Below, one piece after another: positions 10,301-21,599 of a stretch of DNA of 34,529 bases. Made by a program: the position numbers and the translations under genes. The stretch's first letter is position 1. The number at the start of each line of letters is the position of its first letter. Under the pieces are notes generated by a model. The model was not told the DNA's origin, did no database searches, and was given only the letters and a program-made list of their open reading frames with translations. The DNA is from Alphaproteobacteria bacterium (GTDB taxonomy: Bacteria > Pseudomonadota > Alphaproteobacteria > Reyranellales > Reyranellaceae): contig RGPT01000014.1 in assembly GCA_010032545.1 (NCBI GenBank), forward strand, positions 1 to 34,529, written 5' to 3'.

Positions 10301-10327
10301 CCCTGTCGAACCAACGGAGAACCTAAA

Positions 10328-11061
10328 ATGGACGCGTTTGCGCAAACCGCCGGAGCCCCCCTCGGCGGTGGCATCGGGGCGATCGACATGTCGGTCTACG
10401 GCCTGTTCATGCAGGCCGACTGGGTCGTCAAGGCGGTGATGATCGCCTTGCTGATCGCCTCGTTCTGGTCGTGGGCCATCATCTTCGAGAAGGTCCTCAG
10501 GTTGCGGACCCTAAAACGCAGCGCCCAGTCCTTCGAGGACACCTTCTGGTCGGGCATCTCGCTGGAAGATCTCTACGACCGTGTTGGCGCCAAACCCGAC
10601 GATCCGATGTCGAGCGTCTTCGCCGCCGCCATGCGTGAATGGCGGCGTTCGGTGTCCAAGGGATTGGCAACCAGCGCCACGGCGCGGGCCGCACTCCGCC
10701 AGCGCATCGAGCAGGTAATGAGCGTCACCATCCAGCGCGAGATGGAGGCGATCGAGAAGCGCCTGGGCTTCCTGGCGACAGTCGGCGCCAACGCCACCTT
10801 CGTCGGATTGTTCGGAACGGTCTGGGGCATCATGAACAGCTTCGGACATATCGCTCAGTCCAAGAACACCTCGCTCGCCGTGGTGGCGCCAGGCATTTCA
10901 GAGGCGCTGTTCGCTACCGCCATCGGCCTTGTCGCCGCCATTCCGGCCGCAGGTGCCTACAACATCCTCTCCGGCCAGGTGCAGCGCTACAGCCACCAGC
11001 TCGAAGCCTTCGCCGGTGAGTTCATCACCATCCTGTCGCGTCAGCTCGAGGAGCAGGTCTG

Positions 11062-11062
<1 letters not shown>
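10328..11062 (+). CDS. tolQ: Tol-Pal system protein TolQ
   Basis: MotA/TolQ/ExbB proton channel: FLATVGANATFVGLFGTVWGIMNSFGHIAQSKNTSLAVVAPGISEALFATAIGLVAAIPA. Confidence 0.95.
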
Positions 11063-11619
<557 letters not shown>

Positions 11620-11641
11620 AAGACCGGAGGCACGCCGATTG

Positions 11642-12421
11642 ATGGCCGGACGCTCCCCTGACAGCGTCGAGATGCGCGTGCCGGCGATTGCGTCGGCGAT
11701 GACGCACGTCGCCTTTCTGGCGGCGGCCGTCCTCAATCTCGACTTCTTCAGCAAGCCTCCGCTGATGGAGCCCGAGCCGGTGATGGTCGAGTTCGAAGCG
11801 ATCGACAAGAAGGCGGCGGCGCCCACGGTCGGCAATCCGCCGCCGCAGCCCAAGGACGTGCCGATCGCGCAGGAGACGACCAAGGCGCCGCCGCCCAAGT
11901 CGGCCGAGCCGCCGCCGTCGCCGCCCACGCCCAAGCCGCCCGAAGTGGTCGAGCCGCCCAAGCCTCCGGCGCCACCGAAGCCCGAGGAGAAGCCCAAGAC
12001 CGAAGCCGCCAAGCCGGTCGAGGATCTCGTGGCGATGAAGCCCAAGGAGCCGGAGCCGCCGAAGGTGGAGAAGCCGCCGGAGCCGCCGAAGCCCGCGCCC
12101 GCCAATCTCGCCGCCGTCGTCACGGCGAGCGAGATCGAGGGCGTGCGCCAGAAGATCAGGCCGTGCTGGAACACCCAGGGCGGAGCGCGCGACCAGGCGA
12201 TGGTCATCACGCTCGTCGTCGAGATGAGTCAGAACGGCACGCCGGTGAAGGCCGATTTGCGCGAACCCGGGCGCTACAACAGCGATCCCGCCTATCGTGC
12301 GGCCGCCGATGCGGCGCACCGCGCGATCATGAATCCGCGTTGTCAGCCGTGGCCTTTGTCGCCTGAGAAGTTCAACAGTTGGAAGACGATCACTTTCAAT
12401 TTCGATCCACGCGACTATTGA
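11642..12421 (+). CDS. tolA: TolA/TonB-like energy transducer with a proline-rich linker
   Basis: N-terminal TM segment (AIASAMTHVAFLAAAVLNLDFF), Pro/Glu/Lys linker, C-terminal domain (EGVRQKIRPCWNTQGGARDQAMVITLVVEMSQNGTPVKADLRE); between tolR and tolB. Confidence 0.88.
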   Translation: MAGRSPDSVEMRVPAIASAMTHVAFLAAAVLNLDFFSKPPLMEPEPVMVEFEAIDKKAAAPTVGNPPPQPKDVPIAQETTKAPPPKSAEPPPSPPTPKPPEVVEPPKPPAPPKPEEKPKTEAAKPVEDLVAMKPKEPEPPKVEKPPEPPKPAPANLAAVVTASEIEGVRQKIRPCWNTQGGARDQAMVITLVVEMSQNGTPVKADLREPGRYNSDPAYRAAADAAHRAIMNPRCQPWPLSPEKFNSWKTITFNFDPRDY

Positions 12422-12451
12422 TCGATGTCGCGCTATAGAGGCACTGCACTC

Positions 12452-13789
12452 ATGAACACGAGGTTCGACATGATGCTCCCCCGACGCCAGACGATACTCG
12501 GCGGTGTTGCGCTGGCTGCCGGTGCAGCAGCCCCCGCGCACGCGCAGCTCACCATCGACATGACCAGGCCGAGCTTCGAGCCGGTGCCGATCGCGATTGT
12601 CGACTTCAAGGGCGACAAGGTAGGCGCCGATATCGCCGGCGTGATCCGCAACGATCTGCAGAACTCCGGCCTTTTCAGGTCCATCGCGCCCAGCGCGTTC
12701 ATTCAGCAGAACATGGACCCCAATGCGCCGCCGCGCTTTCCCGATTGGCGCAGCGTCGGCGCCGCTGGCGTCGTCGTCGGCCAGGTCACGCAGTCCGGTG
12801 GTAACATCAAGGTCGATTTCCGGCTGTGGGACGTCGTCGTCGGCCAGCAGGCGACCGGCCTCTCGTTCACCAGCCAGCCCGACAAGTGGCGGCGCCTGGC
12901 GCACATCATCGCCGACGCCATCTACAAGCGCGTGACCGGCGAAGAGGGTTACTTCGACACCCGGATCGCCTACGTCGCCGAAACCGGTCCGCTCGGCAAC
13001 CGCGTCAAGCGCATCGCCATCATGGACCAGGACGGCTTCAACACCCGCTACATCACCGATGGCAAGACGATCGCACTGACGCCGCGCTTCTCGCCGACGC
13101 TGCAGGAAATCGTCTACATGGCGTACGGCGAAAGCAACGCGCCGCCGCGGGTCTACCTGCAGAACGTCGAGAGCAGCCGCCGGGAGTTGCTCGGCAACTT
13201 CCCGGGCATGAGCTTTGCGCCGCGCTTCTCGCCCGACGGCACCAAGGTCGTGATGAGCATCTCGGCTGACGGCAACACCGACATCTATGAAATGGATCTG
13301 CGCGGGCGGGCGTTGCGCCGCCTGACCAGCGGGCCCGCGATCGATACCTCGCCCAGCTTCTCGAGCGACGGCACGCAGATCGTTTTCAACTCGGACCGCG
13401 GCGGCACGCAACAACTCTATGTGATGAGCGCCAGTGGTGGCGGCGAACGACGGATCAGTTTCGGCGAAGGCCGTTACGCGACGCCTGTGTGGTCCCCGCG
13501 CGGCGACTTCATCGCCTTCACCAAGATTTCCGCCGGCAGCTTCGGCATCGGCGTGATGCGGGCCGACGGCAGTGGCGAACGCATGCTGGCGAGTGGCTTC
13601 CTTGTCGAGGGTCCGACCTGGGCGCCGAACGGCCGCGTGCTGGCATTCTTTCGCCAGCAACCCAACTCAGGCGGCCGCGCGGGCTCGGTCACGCTGCACC
13701 AGATCGACATCACGGGTCGCTTCGAACGCCAGATGGCGACCCAGACGGATGCATCGGATCCGGCCTGGTCTCCCTTGATTCCGCAGTAG
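12452..13789 (+). CDS. tolB: Tol-Pal system beta-propeller protein TolB
   Basis: Signal peptide followed by repeated WD-like blades (FAPRFSPDGTKVVMSISADGNTDIYEMDLRGRALRRLTSGPAIDTSPSFSSDGTQIVFNSDRGG). Start chosen among in-frame ATGs at 12425, 12452 and 12470. Confidence 0.94.
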   Translation: MNTRFDMMLPRRQTILGGVALAAGAAAPAHAQLTIDMTRPSFEPVPIAIVDFKGDKVGADIAGVIRNDLQNSGLFRSIAPSAFIQQNMDPNAPPRFPDWRSVGAAGVVVGQVTQSGGNIKVDFRLWDVVVGQQATGLSFTSQPDKWRRLAHIIADAIYKRVTGEEGYFDTRIAYVAETGPLGNRVKRIAIMDQDGFNTRYITDGKTIALTPRFSPTLQEIVYMAYGESNAPPRVYLQNVESSRRELLGNFPGMSFAPRFSPDGTKVVMSISADGNTDIYEMDLRGRALRRLTSGPAIDTSPSFSSDGTQIVFNSDRGGTQQLYVMSASGGGERRISFGEGRYATPVWSPRGDFIAFTKISAGSFGIGVMRADGSGERMLASGFLVEGPTWAPNGRVLAFFRQQPNSGGRAGSVTLHQIDITGRFERQMATQTDASDPAWSPLIPQ

Positions 13790-13863
13790 CGAAGGATATT
13801 CTCTTTTTTGTCGGGCCGAGCTGCCCAAGCGCCCGGGTCGATGTTGTCAGGGAGTGGAAGAAA

Positions 13864-14322
13864 ATGCGCATGATCAAGGCTTTAGCGGCCATCGCGGCGA
13901 TGATCTTCATCGCGGCCTGCAGCGACGACCAACAGGCAGCGGCACCTGCAACCACGAGCGTGACGCCAGGTTCGGTTGCCGACTTCCGTCAGAATGTCGG
14001 AGACCGGGTGTTCTTCGATACTGACCAGTCGACGATTCGCGAAGACGGCCGGCAGACGTTGAACCGCCAGGCCGAGTGGCTGAAGAAGTACGGCAACTAC
14101 CAGATCACCGTCGAAGGCCATTGCGACGAGCGCGGCACGCGCGAGTACAATCTGGCGCTGGGTGAGCGCCGCGCCAACGCGGCGCGCCAGTATCTGGTCG
14201 CCCAAGGCATACCGGCGGCCCGGGTCAAGACGATCAGCTTCGGCAAGGAGCGTCCTGATCCCGTCGGTTCCGACGAGGCGGCATGGGCGCGCAATCGCCG
14301 GGCCGTGTCGGCCCTTCAGTAA
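13864..14322 (+). CDS. pal: Peptidoglycan-associated lipoprotein Pal
   Basis: Lipobox-like FIAAC; OmpA-like domain VFFDTDQSTIREDGRQTLNRQAEWLKKYGNYQITVEGHCDERGTREYNLALGERRANAARQYL. Confidence 0.95.
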   Translation: MRMIKALAAIAAMIFIAACSDDQQAAAPATTSVTPGSVADFRQNVGDRVFFDTDQSTIREDGRQTLNRQAEWLKKYGNYQITVEGHCDERGTREYNLALGERRANAARQYLVAQGIPAARVKTISFGKERPDPVGSDEAAWARNRRAVSALQ

Positions 14323-14362
14323 GGACGCGTCATCGCGACCGTGATCCTTAAATGGTTTCGTG

Positions 14363-14394
14363 CGCCGGCCGCCCCGCGGCCGGCGTTTTCGTTT
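14363..14394 (+). terminator. Rho-independent terminator downstream of pal
   Basis: CGCCGGCCG-CCCCG-CGGCCGGCG followed by TTTTCGTTT. Confidence 0.8.
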
Positions 14395-14452
14395 GGAGGC
14401 CGGGCGGTCATGCCTGAAAATGGCCGTGTTTGAACTGAAAATATTGATCGTC

Positions 14453-15043
14453 ATGAAGAAACTGCCCTTGCGGCTCCTGATCCTCGTCGCCCTCTTGCTG
14501 CCGGCGGCGGCCGCCGCCCAGCGGGTTGATCCGGTCTATATCGAGGATCGGCTCAACCAGTTGCAGCAGGCCATCTCGATTCTGACGGGGCAGCTGGAGC
14601 AGTTGCAGTATCGCAACCAGCAGCTCCAGCAGCAGATGGAGAAGATGCAGGCGGATTACGAATTTCGCCTCGATCAGGTCGAGAAGGGCGGCGGCCGCCC
14701 GGGCGGTGCGCCGGCGGTCCGCCAGAAGGGATTCCGCGCGTTCGTGCAGCGCAATCCCCAGCATGCACTGGCCGGCAATGCCCAGTACTGGCTGGGCGAG
14801 ACCTACTATGCGCGTCGTGACTATCAGAATGCGATGACCGCCTTTGCCGAAGGCTACAAGAACTACAAGGCGAGCCCGAAGGGGCCGGATAATCTGCTGA
14901 AGCTCGGCGTCACCCTGGCGATGCTCGGCCGCAAGACCGATGGCTGCGCGATCTTCGCACGCTTCGCCCAGGACTATCCGCGCGCCACCGACTTGCAGAA
15001 GCGTCGGGTCGAGCAGGAGCGCCAGAAGAACGGATGCGGCTGA
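14453..15043 (+). CDS. cpoB: Tol-Pal system periplasmic coordinator CpoB/YbgF, apparently with an internal deletion
   Basis: MKKLPLRLLILVALLLPAAAAAQ signal peptide, coiled coil (LNQLQQAISILTGQLEQLQYRNQQLQQQMEKMQADYEFRLDQVEKGG), TPR region (FRAFVQRNPQHALAGNAQYWLGETYYARRDYQNAMTAFAEGYKNY). The first helix of the first TPR is missing. Confidence 0.85.
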   Translation: MKKLPLRLLILVALLLPAAAAAQRVDPVYIEDRLNQLQQAISILTGQLEQLQYRNQQLQQQMEKMQADYEFRLDQVEKGGGRPGGAPAVRQKGFRAFVQRNPQHALAGNAQYWLGETYYARRDYQNAMTAFAEGYKNYKASPKGPDNLLKLGVTLAMLGRKTDGCAIFARFAQDYPRATDLQKRRVEQERQKNGCG

Positions 15044-16017
15044 CGCCCGAACACGACCGGCCGATCGACGCCGCCACTACGCATGATTGGGCAGCAGCGC
15101 GCGGCGGGCGGGTCGTAGCCTTGATCGTCGACCATGGTCTGCGATCTGGATCGGGCGAGGAAGCCGCGGCAACCAGTGTCCTGCTGGAAAGCCTCGGGAT
15201 TGCCGCTGTCGTCCTTCGCTGGTCGGGGACGAAGCCGCGCAGCGGCCTGCAGGCTGCTGCGCGCACCGAACGCTATCGTCTGTTGTCCGACGAGTGCCGC
15301 CGCGGCGGCCTCCTGCATCTTCTGTTGGCGCACCATGCCGACGACCAGGCCGAAACCGTGACCATGCGCGCCGCGCGGGGCAGCGGCCCCGATGGATTGG
15401 CCGGCATGGCGGCACTGGTCGAGCGTGCCGACGTGCGGTTGCTGCGCCCGCTGCTCGGTGTCCCGCGGGCCCGGCTCACCGCGACGCTGCTGGCACGCGG
15501 CGTACCTTGGATCGATGACCCGTCGAACGCCGACCTGCGTTTCGAGAGAGCGCGCTTCCGGGCGGCCGCTCCGTTGGGTACGGCCGTCCCCGGCGGCGAA
15601 TATGGTCTCCGTGCACTCGACGAGCGGCGCCTGGCCCAGGCGGCGGTCGAGACGCTGGAGTTCGACCAAGCCGGGCGCGCCATCATCGATCAGGCCGGCT
15701 TTTGCCGGCTGGACGAGGGCTTGCAGGCGAAGCTGCTCAGCCGGGTCGTCCTGGCGATCGGCGGGCGCGATCATGCGCCGCGCCGCGACCGGGCCGAACG
15801 GGCGGCGCGCCGCCTCGCGGCGCCGGCGGCCCACGGCAAATCAGGCAAAGCCCAGGATTTCACGCTGTCGGCCTGCCGTTTGGCGCTGCGGCAAGTCCCG
15901 TCAACCTGCCGGCTGCGCTGGATTGTGTGGCCTGAAAGTGGCAGGAACGGACGCCAGCCCCTCGTGCCGGCTGAATTTTTTGCTTGCGGCAGGCCCGCCG
16001 CATCCCATCTAGATTGA
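15034..16017 (+). pseudogene. tilS: tRNA(Ile)-lysidine synthetase TilS lacking the N-terminal PP-loop ATP-binding motif
   Basis: HDWAAARGGRVVALIVDHGLRSGS...LLLAHHADDQAETVTMRAARGSGPDGLAGM...VPWIDDPSNADLRFERARFR are TilS motifs. The expected VAVSGGxDS segment upstream of HDWA is absent (sequence reads MRLTPEHDRPIDAATTHDWAAARGG). Confidence 0.87.
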
Positions 16018-16042
16018 AGCCCCATTCAACGGAAATGAGCCT

Positions 16043-17980
16043 GTGAACCCGTTCAATCGTAACGCCGCCCTTTGGATCGTCATCGTGCTGCTGCTGGCGC
16101 TGCTCTACAGCGTCTTCCAGGGCGGGACGACGCGTACCGCCGCCAACACGGTCTCCTATTCCGACTTCGTGCGGGCCGTCGAACTGCGGCAGGTCCAGGA
16201 CGTCCGGATCCAGGGCAACACGATCACGGGCACGTTCCGCGAGCCCCGCAACGGCGTCCAGAAGTTCTCGACCTATGCGCCGAGCACGCCGCCGGACGAA
16301 CAGCTCATGCCGATGCTGATCAAGAACGTCGACCGTGTCGACGCCGGGCCGCCGGAAGAGGGCGTCAATCTTGGCAGCCTGTTTGTAAGCTGGTTGCCGG
16401 TCCTCGTGCTGGTCGGCGTCTACATCTTCTTCCTGCGCCAGATGCAGAGCGGTACCGGCCGCGCCATGGGATTCGGCAAGTCCAAGGCGCGTCTGCTGAC
16501 GGAGAAGCACGGACGTGTCACCTTCGACGATGTCGCCGGCATCGACGAGGCCAAGTCCGAGCTCGAGGAGATCGTCGACTTCCTGAAGGATCCGCAGAAG
16601 TTCCAGCGGCTCGGCGGCAAGATTCCGAAGGGCTGTTTGCTGGTCGGTCCGCCGGGCACCGGCAAGACGCTGCTGGCGCGCGCGATTGCCGGCGAAGCCA
16701 ATGTGCCGTTCTTCACCATATCGGGCTCCGACTTCGTCGAGATGTTCGTGGGCGTGGGTGCAAGCCGCGTCCGTGACATGTTCGAGCAGGCGAAGAAGAA
16801 CGCGCCTTGCATCGTGTTCATCGACGAAATCGACGCCGTCGGCCGCCATCGTGGCGCGGGCCTGGGCGGCGGCAACGACGAGCGTGAACAGACCCTCAAC
16901 CAGCTGCTGGTCGAGATGGACGGCTTCGAGGCCAACGAGGGCGTGATCCTGATCGCCGCCACCAACCGGCCCGACGTGCTCGACCCGGCATTGCTGCGTC
17001 CCGGCCGCTTCGACCGCCAGGTCGTGGTGCCGAACCCCGATGTCGGCGGCCGCGAGAAGATCCTCAAGGTCCACATGCGCAAGGTACCGTTGGCGCCCGA
17101 CGTCGACCCGCGCGTGCTCGCGCGTGGCACGCCTGGTTTCTCCGGTGCCGATCTCGCCAACCTGATCAACGAGGCCGCATTGCGCGCCGCGCGCGTCGGC
17201 AAGCGCCTCGTCACCATGGCGGATTTCGAGTACGCCAAGGACAAGGTGCTGATGGGCACCGAGCGTCGCTCGATGGCGATGACCGACGAGGAAAAGACGC
17301 TCACGGCCTATCACGAGGCCGGCCATGCGCTGGTCGCGATGCACGTGCCGAAGAGCGATCCGCTGCACAAGGTCACGATCATTCCGCGCGGCCGGGCGCT
17401 GGGCGTGACCATGCAGCTGCCCGAGCGGGATCACCTCAGCCACACCAAGCAGTTCCTCGAATCGCGCCTGGCGATCCTGTTCGGCGGGCGCACCGCCGAG
17501 GACATCATCTTCGGACCGGAGAATGTCACGACCGGCGCCGCCAGCGATATCCAGATGGCGACCCAGACGGCGCGGGCCATGATCACCTCGTTCGGCATGT
17601 CCGACAAGCTCGGGCGCGTCCGTTACCAGGCGAACGAACAGGAAGTGTTCCTCGGCCACTCGGTGGCCCAGACACAGAACATTTCCGAAGCGACCTCGCA
17701 GATCATCGACCAGGAAGTCCGCCGCCTCATCGAGGAGGCAGAGGGCCGGGCGCGGGCGATCCTCACCGAGCGCCTCGACGAACTGCACAAGATCGCCAAG
17801 GCGCTGCTCGAGTACGAGACGCTCAACACCGAAGAGATCGGCCAGGTCTTGCGCGGCGAGCGCGTCGTTCGCGACGACACCGGCGGCGCGGGACCGGAGC
17901 GGCGTCGCCGCGCCTCTGTGCCGACCAGCAGCGGCGGTCCGGCGCCCGGCGCCAATCCCGAGCCGCAGCCGGGCGTTTGA
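16043..17980 (+). CDS. ftsH: ATP-dependent zinc metalloprotease FtsH
   Basis: GTG start; [73 protein letters not shown], zinc motif [10 protein letters not shown]; full length. Confidence 0.98.
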   Translation: MNPFNRNAALWIVIVLLLALLYSVFQGGTTRTAANTVSYSDFVRAVELRQVQDVRIQGNTITGTFREPRNGVQKFSTYAPSTPPDEQLMPMLIKNVDRVDAGPPEEGVNLGSLFVSWLPVLVLVGVYIFFLRQMQSGTGRAMGFGKSKARLLTEKHGRVTFDDVAGIDEAKSELEEIVDFLKDPQKFQRLGGKIPKGCLLVGPPGTGKTLLARAIAGEANVPFFTISGSDFVEMFVGVGASRVRDMFEQAKKNAPCIVFIDEIDAVGRHRGAGLGGGNDEREQTLNQLLVEMDGFEANEGVILIAATNRPDVLDPALLRPGRFDRQVVVPNPDVGGREKILKVHMRKVPLAPDVDPRVLARGTPGFSGADLANLINEAALRAARVGKRLVTMADFEYAKDKVLMGTERRSMAMTDEEKTLTAYHEAGHALVAMHVPKSDPLHKVTIIPRGRALGVTMQLPERDHLSHTKQFLESRLAILFGGRTAEDIIFGPENVTTGAASDIQMATQTARAMITSFGMSDKLGRVRYQANEQEVFLGHSVAQTQNISEATSQIIDQEVRRLIEEAEGRARAILTERLDELHKIAKALLEYETLNTEEIGQVLRGERVVRDDTGGAGPERRRRASVPTSSGGPAPGANPEPQPGV

Positions 17981-18795
17981 CGGCCGCATTCGCCGGCATT
18001 CCGTTGGATCGCCCGCGGGTGATGGCGATCGTCAACGTCACGCCCGATTCGTTTTCCGACGGCGGTGAACGCCTCGATCCGGCGCGGGCCATCTATGATG
18101 GCCTGCGGTTCGTCTCGGCGGGCGCCGACATCGTGGATGTCGGCGGCGAATCCACGCGTCCGGGCTCGCAACCGACGTCGCCGGACGAGGAACTGCGGCG
18201 AATCTTGCCCGTGGTCGAAGGCCTAGCGCGGCAGGGCGTTTGTGTTTCGATCGATACGCGGCGGGCCGCTGTCGCTCGTGCAGCGCTCGATGCCGGCGCG
18301 CGCATCGTTAACGACGTCTCGGCCTTGCGCGACGACGAGGAGATGCTGCCGCTGGTCGCCGCGAGGGACGCCGACGTCGTGCTGATGCACCGGCGCGGCT
18401 TGCCGGAGAACACATTCGCCGGACCGCCCTATGTCGACGTCGTGGAAGAAGTCCGCCGGTTTCTGTTTGAACGCGCTGCAGCCTGTCAGGCAGCCGGCGT
18501 GAAGCGGGAGAGGATCGCCCTCGACCCCGGCATCGGCTTCGGCAAGAGCGTCGCCCAGGAACTCGAGTTGATCGCAGGAGCGGGCCGGCTGGGCGGTACG
18601 GGCTATCCGGTGCTGGTTGGTTGCTCGCGCAAGAGTTTCATCGGCAAGCTCACCGGCATTCGCGAGCCGCGCGACCGTGATCCCGCCTCGGTCTGGCTGG
18701 CCGTCGAGGCCACACGCCGGGGGGCTGCCATCGTCCGGGTGCACGATGTCGCGGGCACCCAGCAGGCGCTCGCTGTTTCGAGCGCAATGCGATAG
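17977..18795 (+). CDS. folP: Dihydropteroate synthase
   Basis: [59 protein letters not shown] motifs; TTG start overlaps the ftsH stop. Confidence 0.95.
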   Translation: MTAAFAGIPLDRPRVMAIVNVTPDSFSDGGERLDPARAIYDGLRFVSAGADIVDVGGESTRPGSQPTSPDEELRRILPVVEGLARQGVCVSIDTRRAAVARAALDAGARIVNDVSALRDDEEMLPLVAARDADVVLMHRRGLPENTFAGPPYVDVVEEVRRFLFERAAACQAAGVKRERIALDPGIGFGKSVAQELELIAGAGRLGGTGYPVLVGCSRKSFIGKLTGIREPRDRDPASVWLAVEATRRGAAIVRVHDVAGTQQALAVSSAMR

Positions 18796-18805
18796 TCTCC
18801 GGGGC

Positions 18806-20155
18806 ATGTCCCGTTCCCTTTTCGGTACCGACGGCGTGCGCGGTCGCGCCAACAGTGAGCCCATGACCGCCGAGATCGCCATGCGTATCGGCATGGCTGC
18901 CGGGCAGGTGTTCAAGCAGGGCGGGCACCGCAACCGCGCCGTCATCGGGAAGGACACGCGCCTCTCCGGCTACATGATCGAGCAGGCGCTGACCGCCGGC
19001 TTCCTGTCGGTCGGGGTCGATGTCCTGCTGCTGGGGCCCATTCCGACGCCCGCCGTAGGCTTCCTGACGCGGTCGATGCGCGCCGACATGGGCGTCATGA
19101 TCTCGGCGTCGCACAACCCCTACGAGGACAACGGCATCAAGTTGTTCGGTCCCGACGGCTTCAAGCTTTCCGATGCCGTCGAGGCGGAGATCTCGGCACT
19201 CGTCGGCTCGCCCGGCGGCATGTCTCTCGCGGCGCCCGCCGCCATCGGACGCGCCAAGCGGCTCGACGATGTCGAAGGTCGCTACATCGAAGCGGTGAAG
19301 TCGTCTGCGGCGCGTGGCCTCGATCTCACAGGCCTCAAGATCGCCGTCGATTGCGCCAATGGCGCTGCCTACAAGGTCGCGCCGACCGTACTTTGGGAAC
19401 TTGGAGCCGAGGTCGTCCGCGTCGGCGTCTCGCCCGACGGCTTCAACATCAACGGCAGGTGCGGCTCCACTCATCCGGCATTGCTGCAGGAGCATGTGGT
19501 CATGCATGGGGCGAACATCGGTATCGCCCTTGACGGTGACGCCGATCGCGTCCTGCTCGTCTGCGAGCAGGGCCGGGTGATCGACGGCGACCAGCTCATG
19601 GCCACCATCGCCGACCTGTGGGCGCGCGAGGGACGGCTGACCGGAGGCGGCGTGGTCGCCACGGTGATGTCGAACCTCGGACTGGAGCGCTACCTCGCTG
19701 CGCGCAGCCTGTCGCTGGCCCGGACGCAGGTGGGAGATCGCTACGTCCTCGAGCGGATGCGCGCCGATGGATTCAATCTGGGTGGCGAGCAATCCGGCCA
19801 CATCATCATGACCGACCACGCTACCACGGGGGACGGGTTGATGGCCGCCCTGCAGGCGCTGGCGGCAATGATAAAGGCAGGCAAGCCGGCGAGTGAGGTC
19901 TTTCATGCCTTCACGCCGGTGCCGCAGCTTCTGAAGAACGTACGCGTGGGCGATGCCAATGCAGCCATGAGTGCGGCGTCCGTCGTCAAGGCGATCGCCG
20001 CCGCTGAGCAGCGGCTGGGCAAGAACGGCCGCGTCCTGGTGCGCAAGTCCGGCACCGAGCCGCTGGTGCGCGTCATGGCCGAGGGCGACGATTCGGAGCT
20101 TGTGCGGAGCGTCATGGATCAGATCATCGAAGCGATTCCCCAGCAGGGGGCATGA
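18806..20155 (+). CDS. glmM: Phosphoglucosamine mutase
   Basis: [21 protein letters not shown], catalytic [39 protein letters not shown]. Confidence 0.97.
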   Translation: MSRSLFGTDGVRGRANSEPMTAEIAMRIGMAAGQVFKQGGHRNRAVIGKDTRLSGYMIEQALTAGFLSVGVDVLLLGPIPTPAVGFLTRSMRADMGVMISASHNPYEDNGIKLFGPDGFKLSDAVEAEISALVGSPGGMSLAAPAAIGRAKRLDDVEGRYIEAVKSSAARGLDLTGLKIAVDCANGAAYKVAPTVLWELGAEVVRVGVSPDGFNINGRCGSTHPALLQEHVVMHGANIGIALDGDADRVLLVCEQGRVIDGDQLMATIADLWAREGRLTGGGVVATVMSNLGLERYLAARSLSLARTQVGDRYVLERMRADGFNLGGEQSGHIIMTDHATTGDGLMAALQALAAMIKAGKPASEVFHAFTPVPQLLKNVRVGDANAAMSAASVVKAIAAAEQRLGKNGRVLVRKSGTEPLVRVMAEGDDSELVRSVMDQIIEAIPQQGA

Positions 20156-20786
20156 GGGGTCGTGTTCTGATCGTTGCCGGCTCGGATTCCGGCGGCGGGG
20201 CGGGGATCCAGGCGGACATCAAGGCGGTGACAGCGCCGAGGTGATCGAGACGGTTGTTGCCACGCTCCGCAAGCACGCCCCTGCCACGCCTCTGGTCGTC
20301 GATCCCGTCATGGTCGCCAAGGGCGGACATCGGTTGCTGCTGAGCGCGGCCGAGGCAGCGTTGCGCGAAGTGCTGCTGCCGATGGCGGCGCTGCTGACGC
20401 CCAATCTCCCCGAAGCGGAGGTGCTCGCGGGTTTTGCGGTCCGTACCGAAGCCGACATGCGCCGCGCCGCGGAGCATCTGGCACGACTCGGTCCCAGGGC
20501 AATCCTGATGAAGGGCGGTCATCTCGACGGCGATCGCGTGATCGACCTGCTGTTCCACGAGGGACGCTTCGACCGCTTCGAGGATGCACGCATCAAGAGC
20601 AGCAGCACGCATGGGACGGGCTGTACCCTCGCTTCGGCCATCGCCGCCGGGCTTGCCCAGAAGATGAGTCTTGGGGACGCCGTGATGCGCGCCAGGACCT
20701 ATGTACGCCGAGCCATTGAGACCGCGCCCGGCTTCGGCCGCGGGCACGGTCCGCTCAATCACGCCGTGACGGTCAGATCGGGCTAG
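20152..20786 (+). pseudogene. thiD: Hydroxymethylpyrimidine/phosphomethylpyrimidine kinase ThiD, internally deleted and frameshifted
   Basis: First frame [30 protein letters not shown]; second frame (D)SAEVIETVVATLRKHAPATPLVVDPVMVAKGGHRLL...SSSTHGTGCTLASAIAAGLAQ. About 50-60 expected residues between ADIKAVT and SAEVIET are missing. Confidence 0.87.
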
Positions 20787-21590
20787 CGCCGATGGCGGCC
20801 GGGTGGCCCGGCGTCCATTTGCCGGCCTCGGCGAGCGTGATGAAGTTCCAGACCTCGCGATTGAACGCGTCCGGTTCCTCGATGTTCACGGTGTGGCCGG
20901 TCTTGGCGAACATCGCGAGGCCGGCGTTGGGCAGCACCCGCTTGAGGTAGAGGCTGGGTTCCAGGCAGGGATCGTCCTCGTCGCCGCAGATGATCAGCGT
21001 CGGCAGGTCGAGCTTTTTCCACTCGTCCTCGAAGTCGTACAGCGAGGGGCGCTTGCCCTGGAAGTTCTCCATGGTGTTCGCGGCGCCGACATCGGGATGC
21101 TCGCCGAGATTGCGGACGAACTCGGCGAAGCCGCGTGGATCCTTCTGCCTGAAGCGCGAACGGGTGGGGTTGCCGATCAGGCTTTCGGCATATCTGGCCA
21201 TGCCCTCGGCGCGGATCATCCTGGCTGTCGCCTGGGCGTTCTTCTTGAACTGCTCGTGACCGTCGCGGCCGGCGCCGGAACCGACGCCTGCCAGCGTCAG
21301 AGAGAGGGCACGGTCGGGGTAGCACCGCCCGAAATGGGCCGTGGCGAACGCGCCCTGAGACAGGCCAACGACATGTGCCTTGGCGATCTTCAGATGGTCG
21401 AGCATGTGCCGGGCGTCGTCGACAGCGTGCTGCTGGGAGTACATCGCGGGGCTCTCCGGTACGTCGGAGCCGGGATAGCCGCGGAAGGAATAGGTGATGC
21501 AGCGGTGCTTGCGGGCGAAGAAGCGCATCTGCGGCTCCCAACTGCGCCAGTCGCCGCTGTATTCGTGGACGAAGAGGACCGTCGCCGACA
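20773..21590 (-). pseudogene. Alpha/beta hydrolase, N-terminal strands apparently missing
   Basis: VLFVHEYSGDWRSWEPQMRFFARKHRCITYSFRGYPGSD...AHVVGLSQGAFATAHFGRCYPDRALSLTLAGVG...GDEDDPCLEPSLYL...MFAKTGHTVNIEEPDAFNREVWNFI. The start is not at a normal N-terminus; the sequence runs into the aminotransferase C-terminus in another frame. Confidence 0.75.
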
Positions 21591-21599
21591 CCGGCTGCG

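Noticed and set aside
15860-17989. 709-aa ORF antisense to ftsH
   Set aside because: High-GC antisense shadow of a clearly conserved coding gene; composition rich in Arg/Gly/His/Asp with no recognisable domain.
18361-18430. Unusual MHRRG in place of the common MHMxG motif in FolP as a possible drug-resistance variant
   Set aside because: Other substrate-binding motifs ([26 protein letters not shown]) are intact; this looks like ordinary divergence and resistance cannot be inferred.
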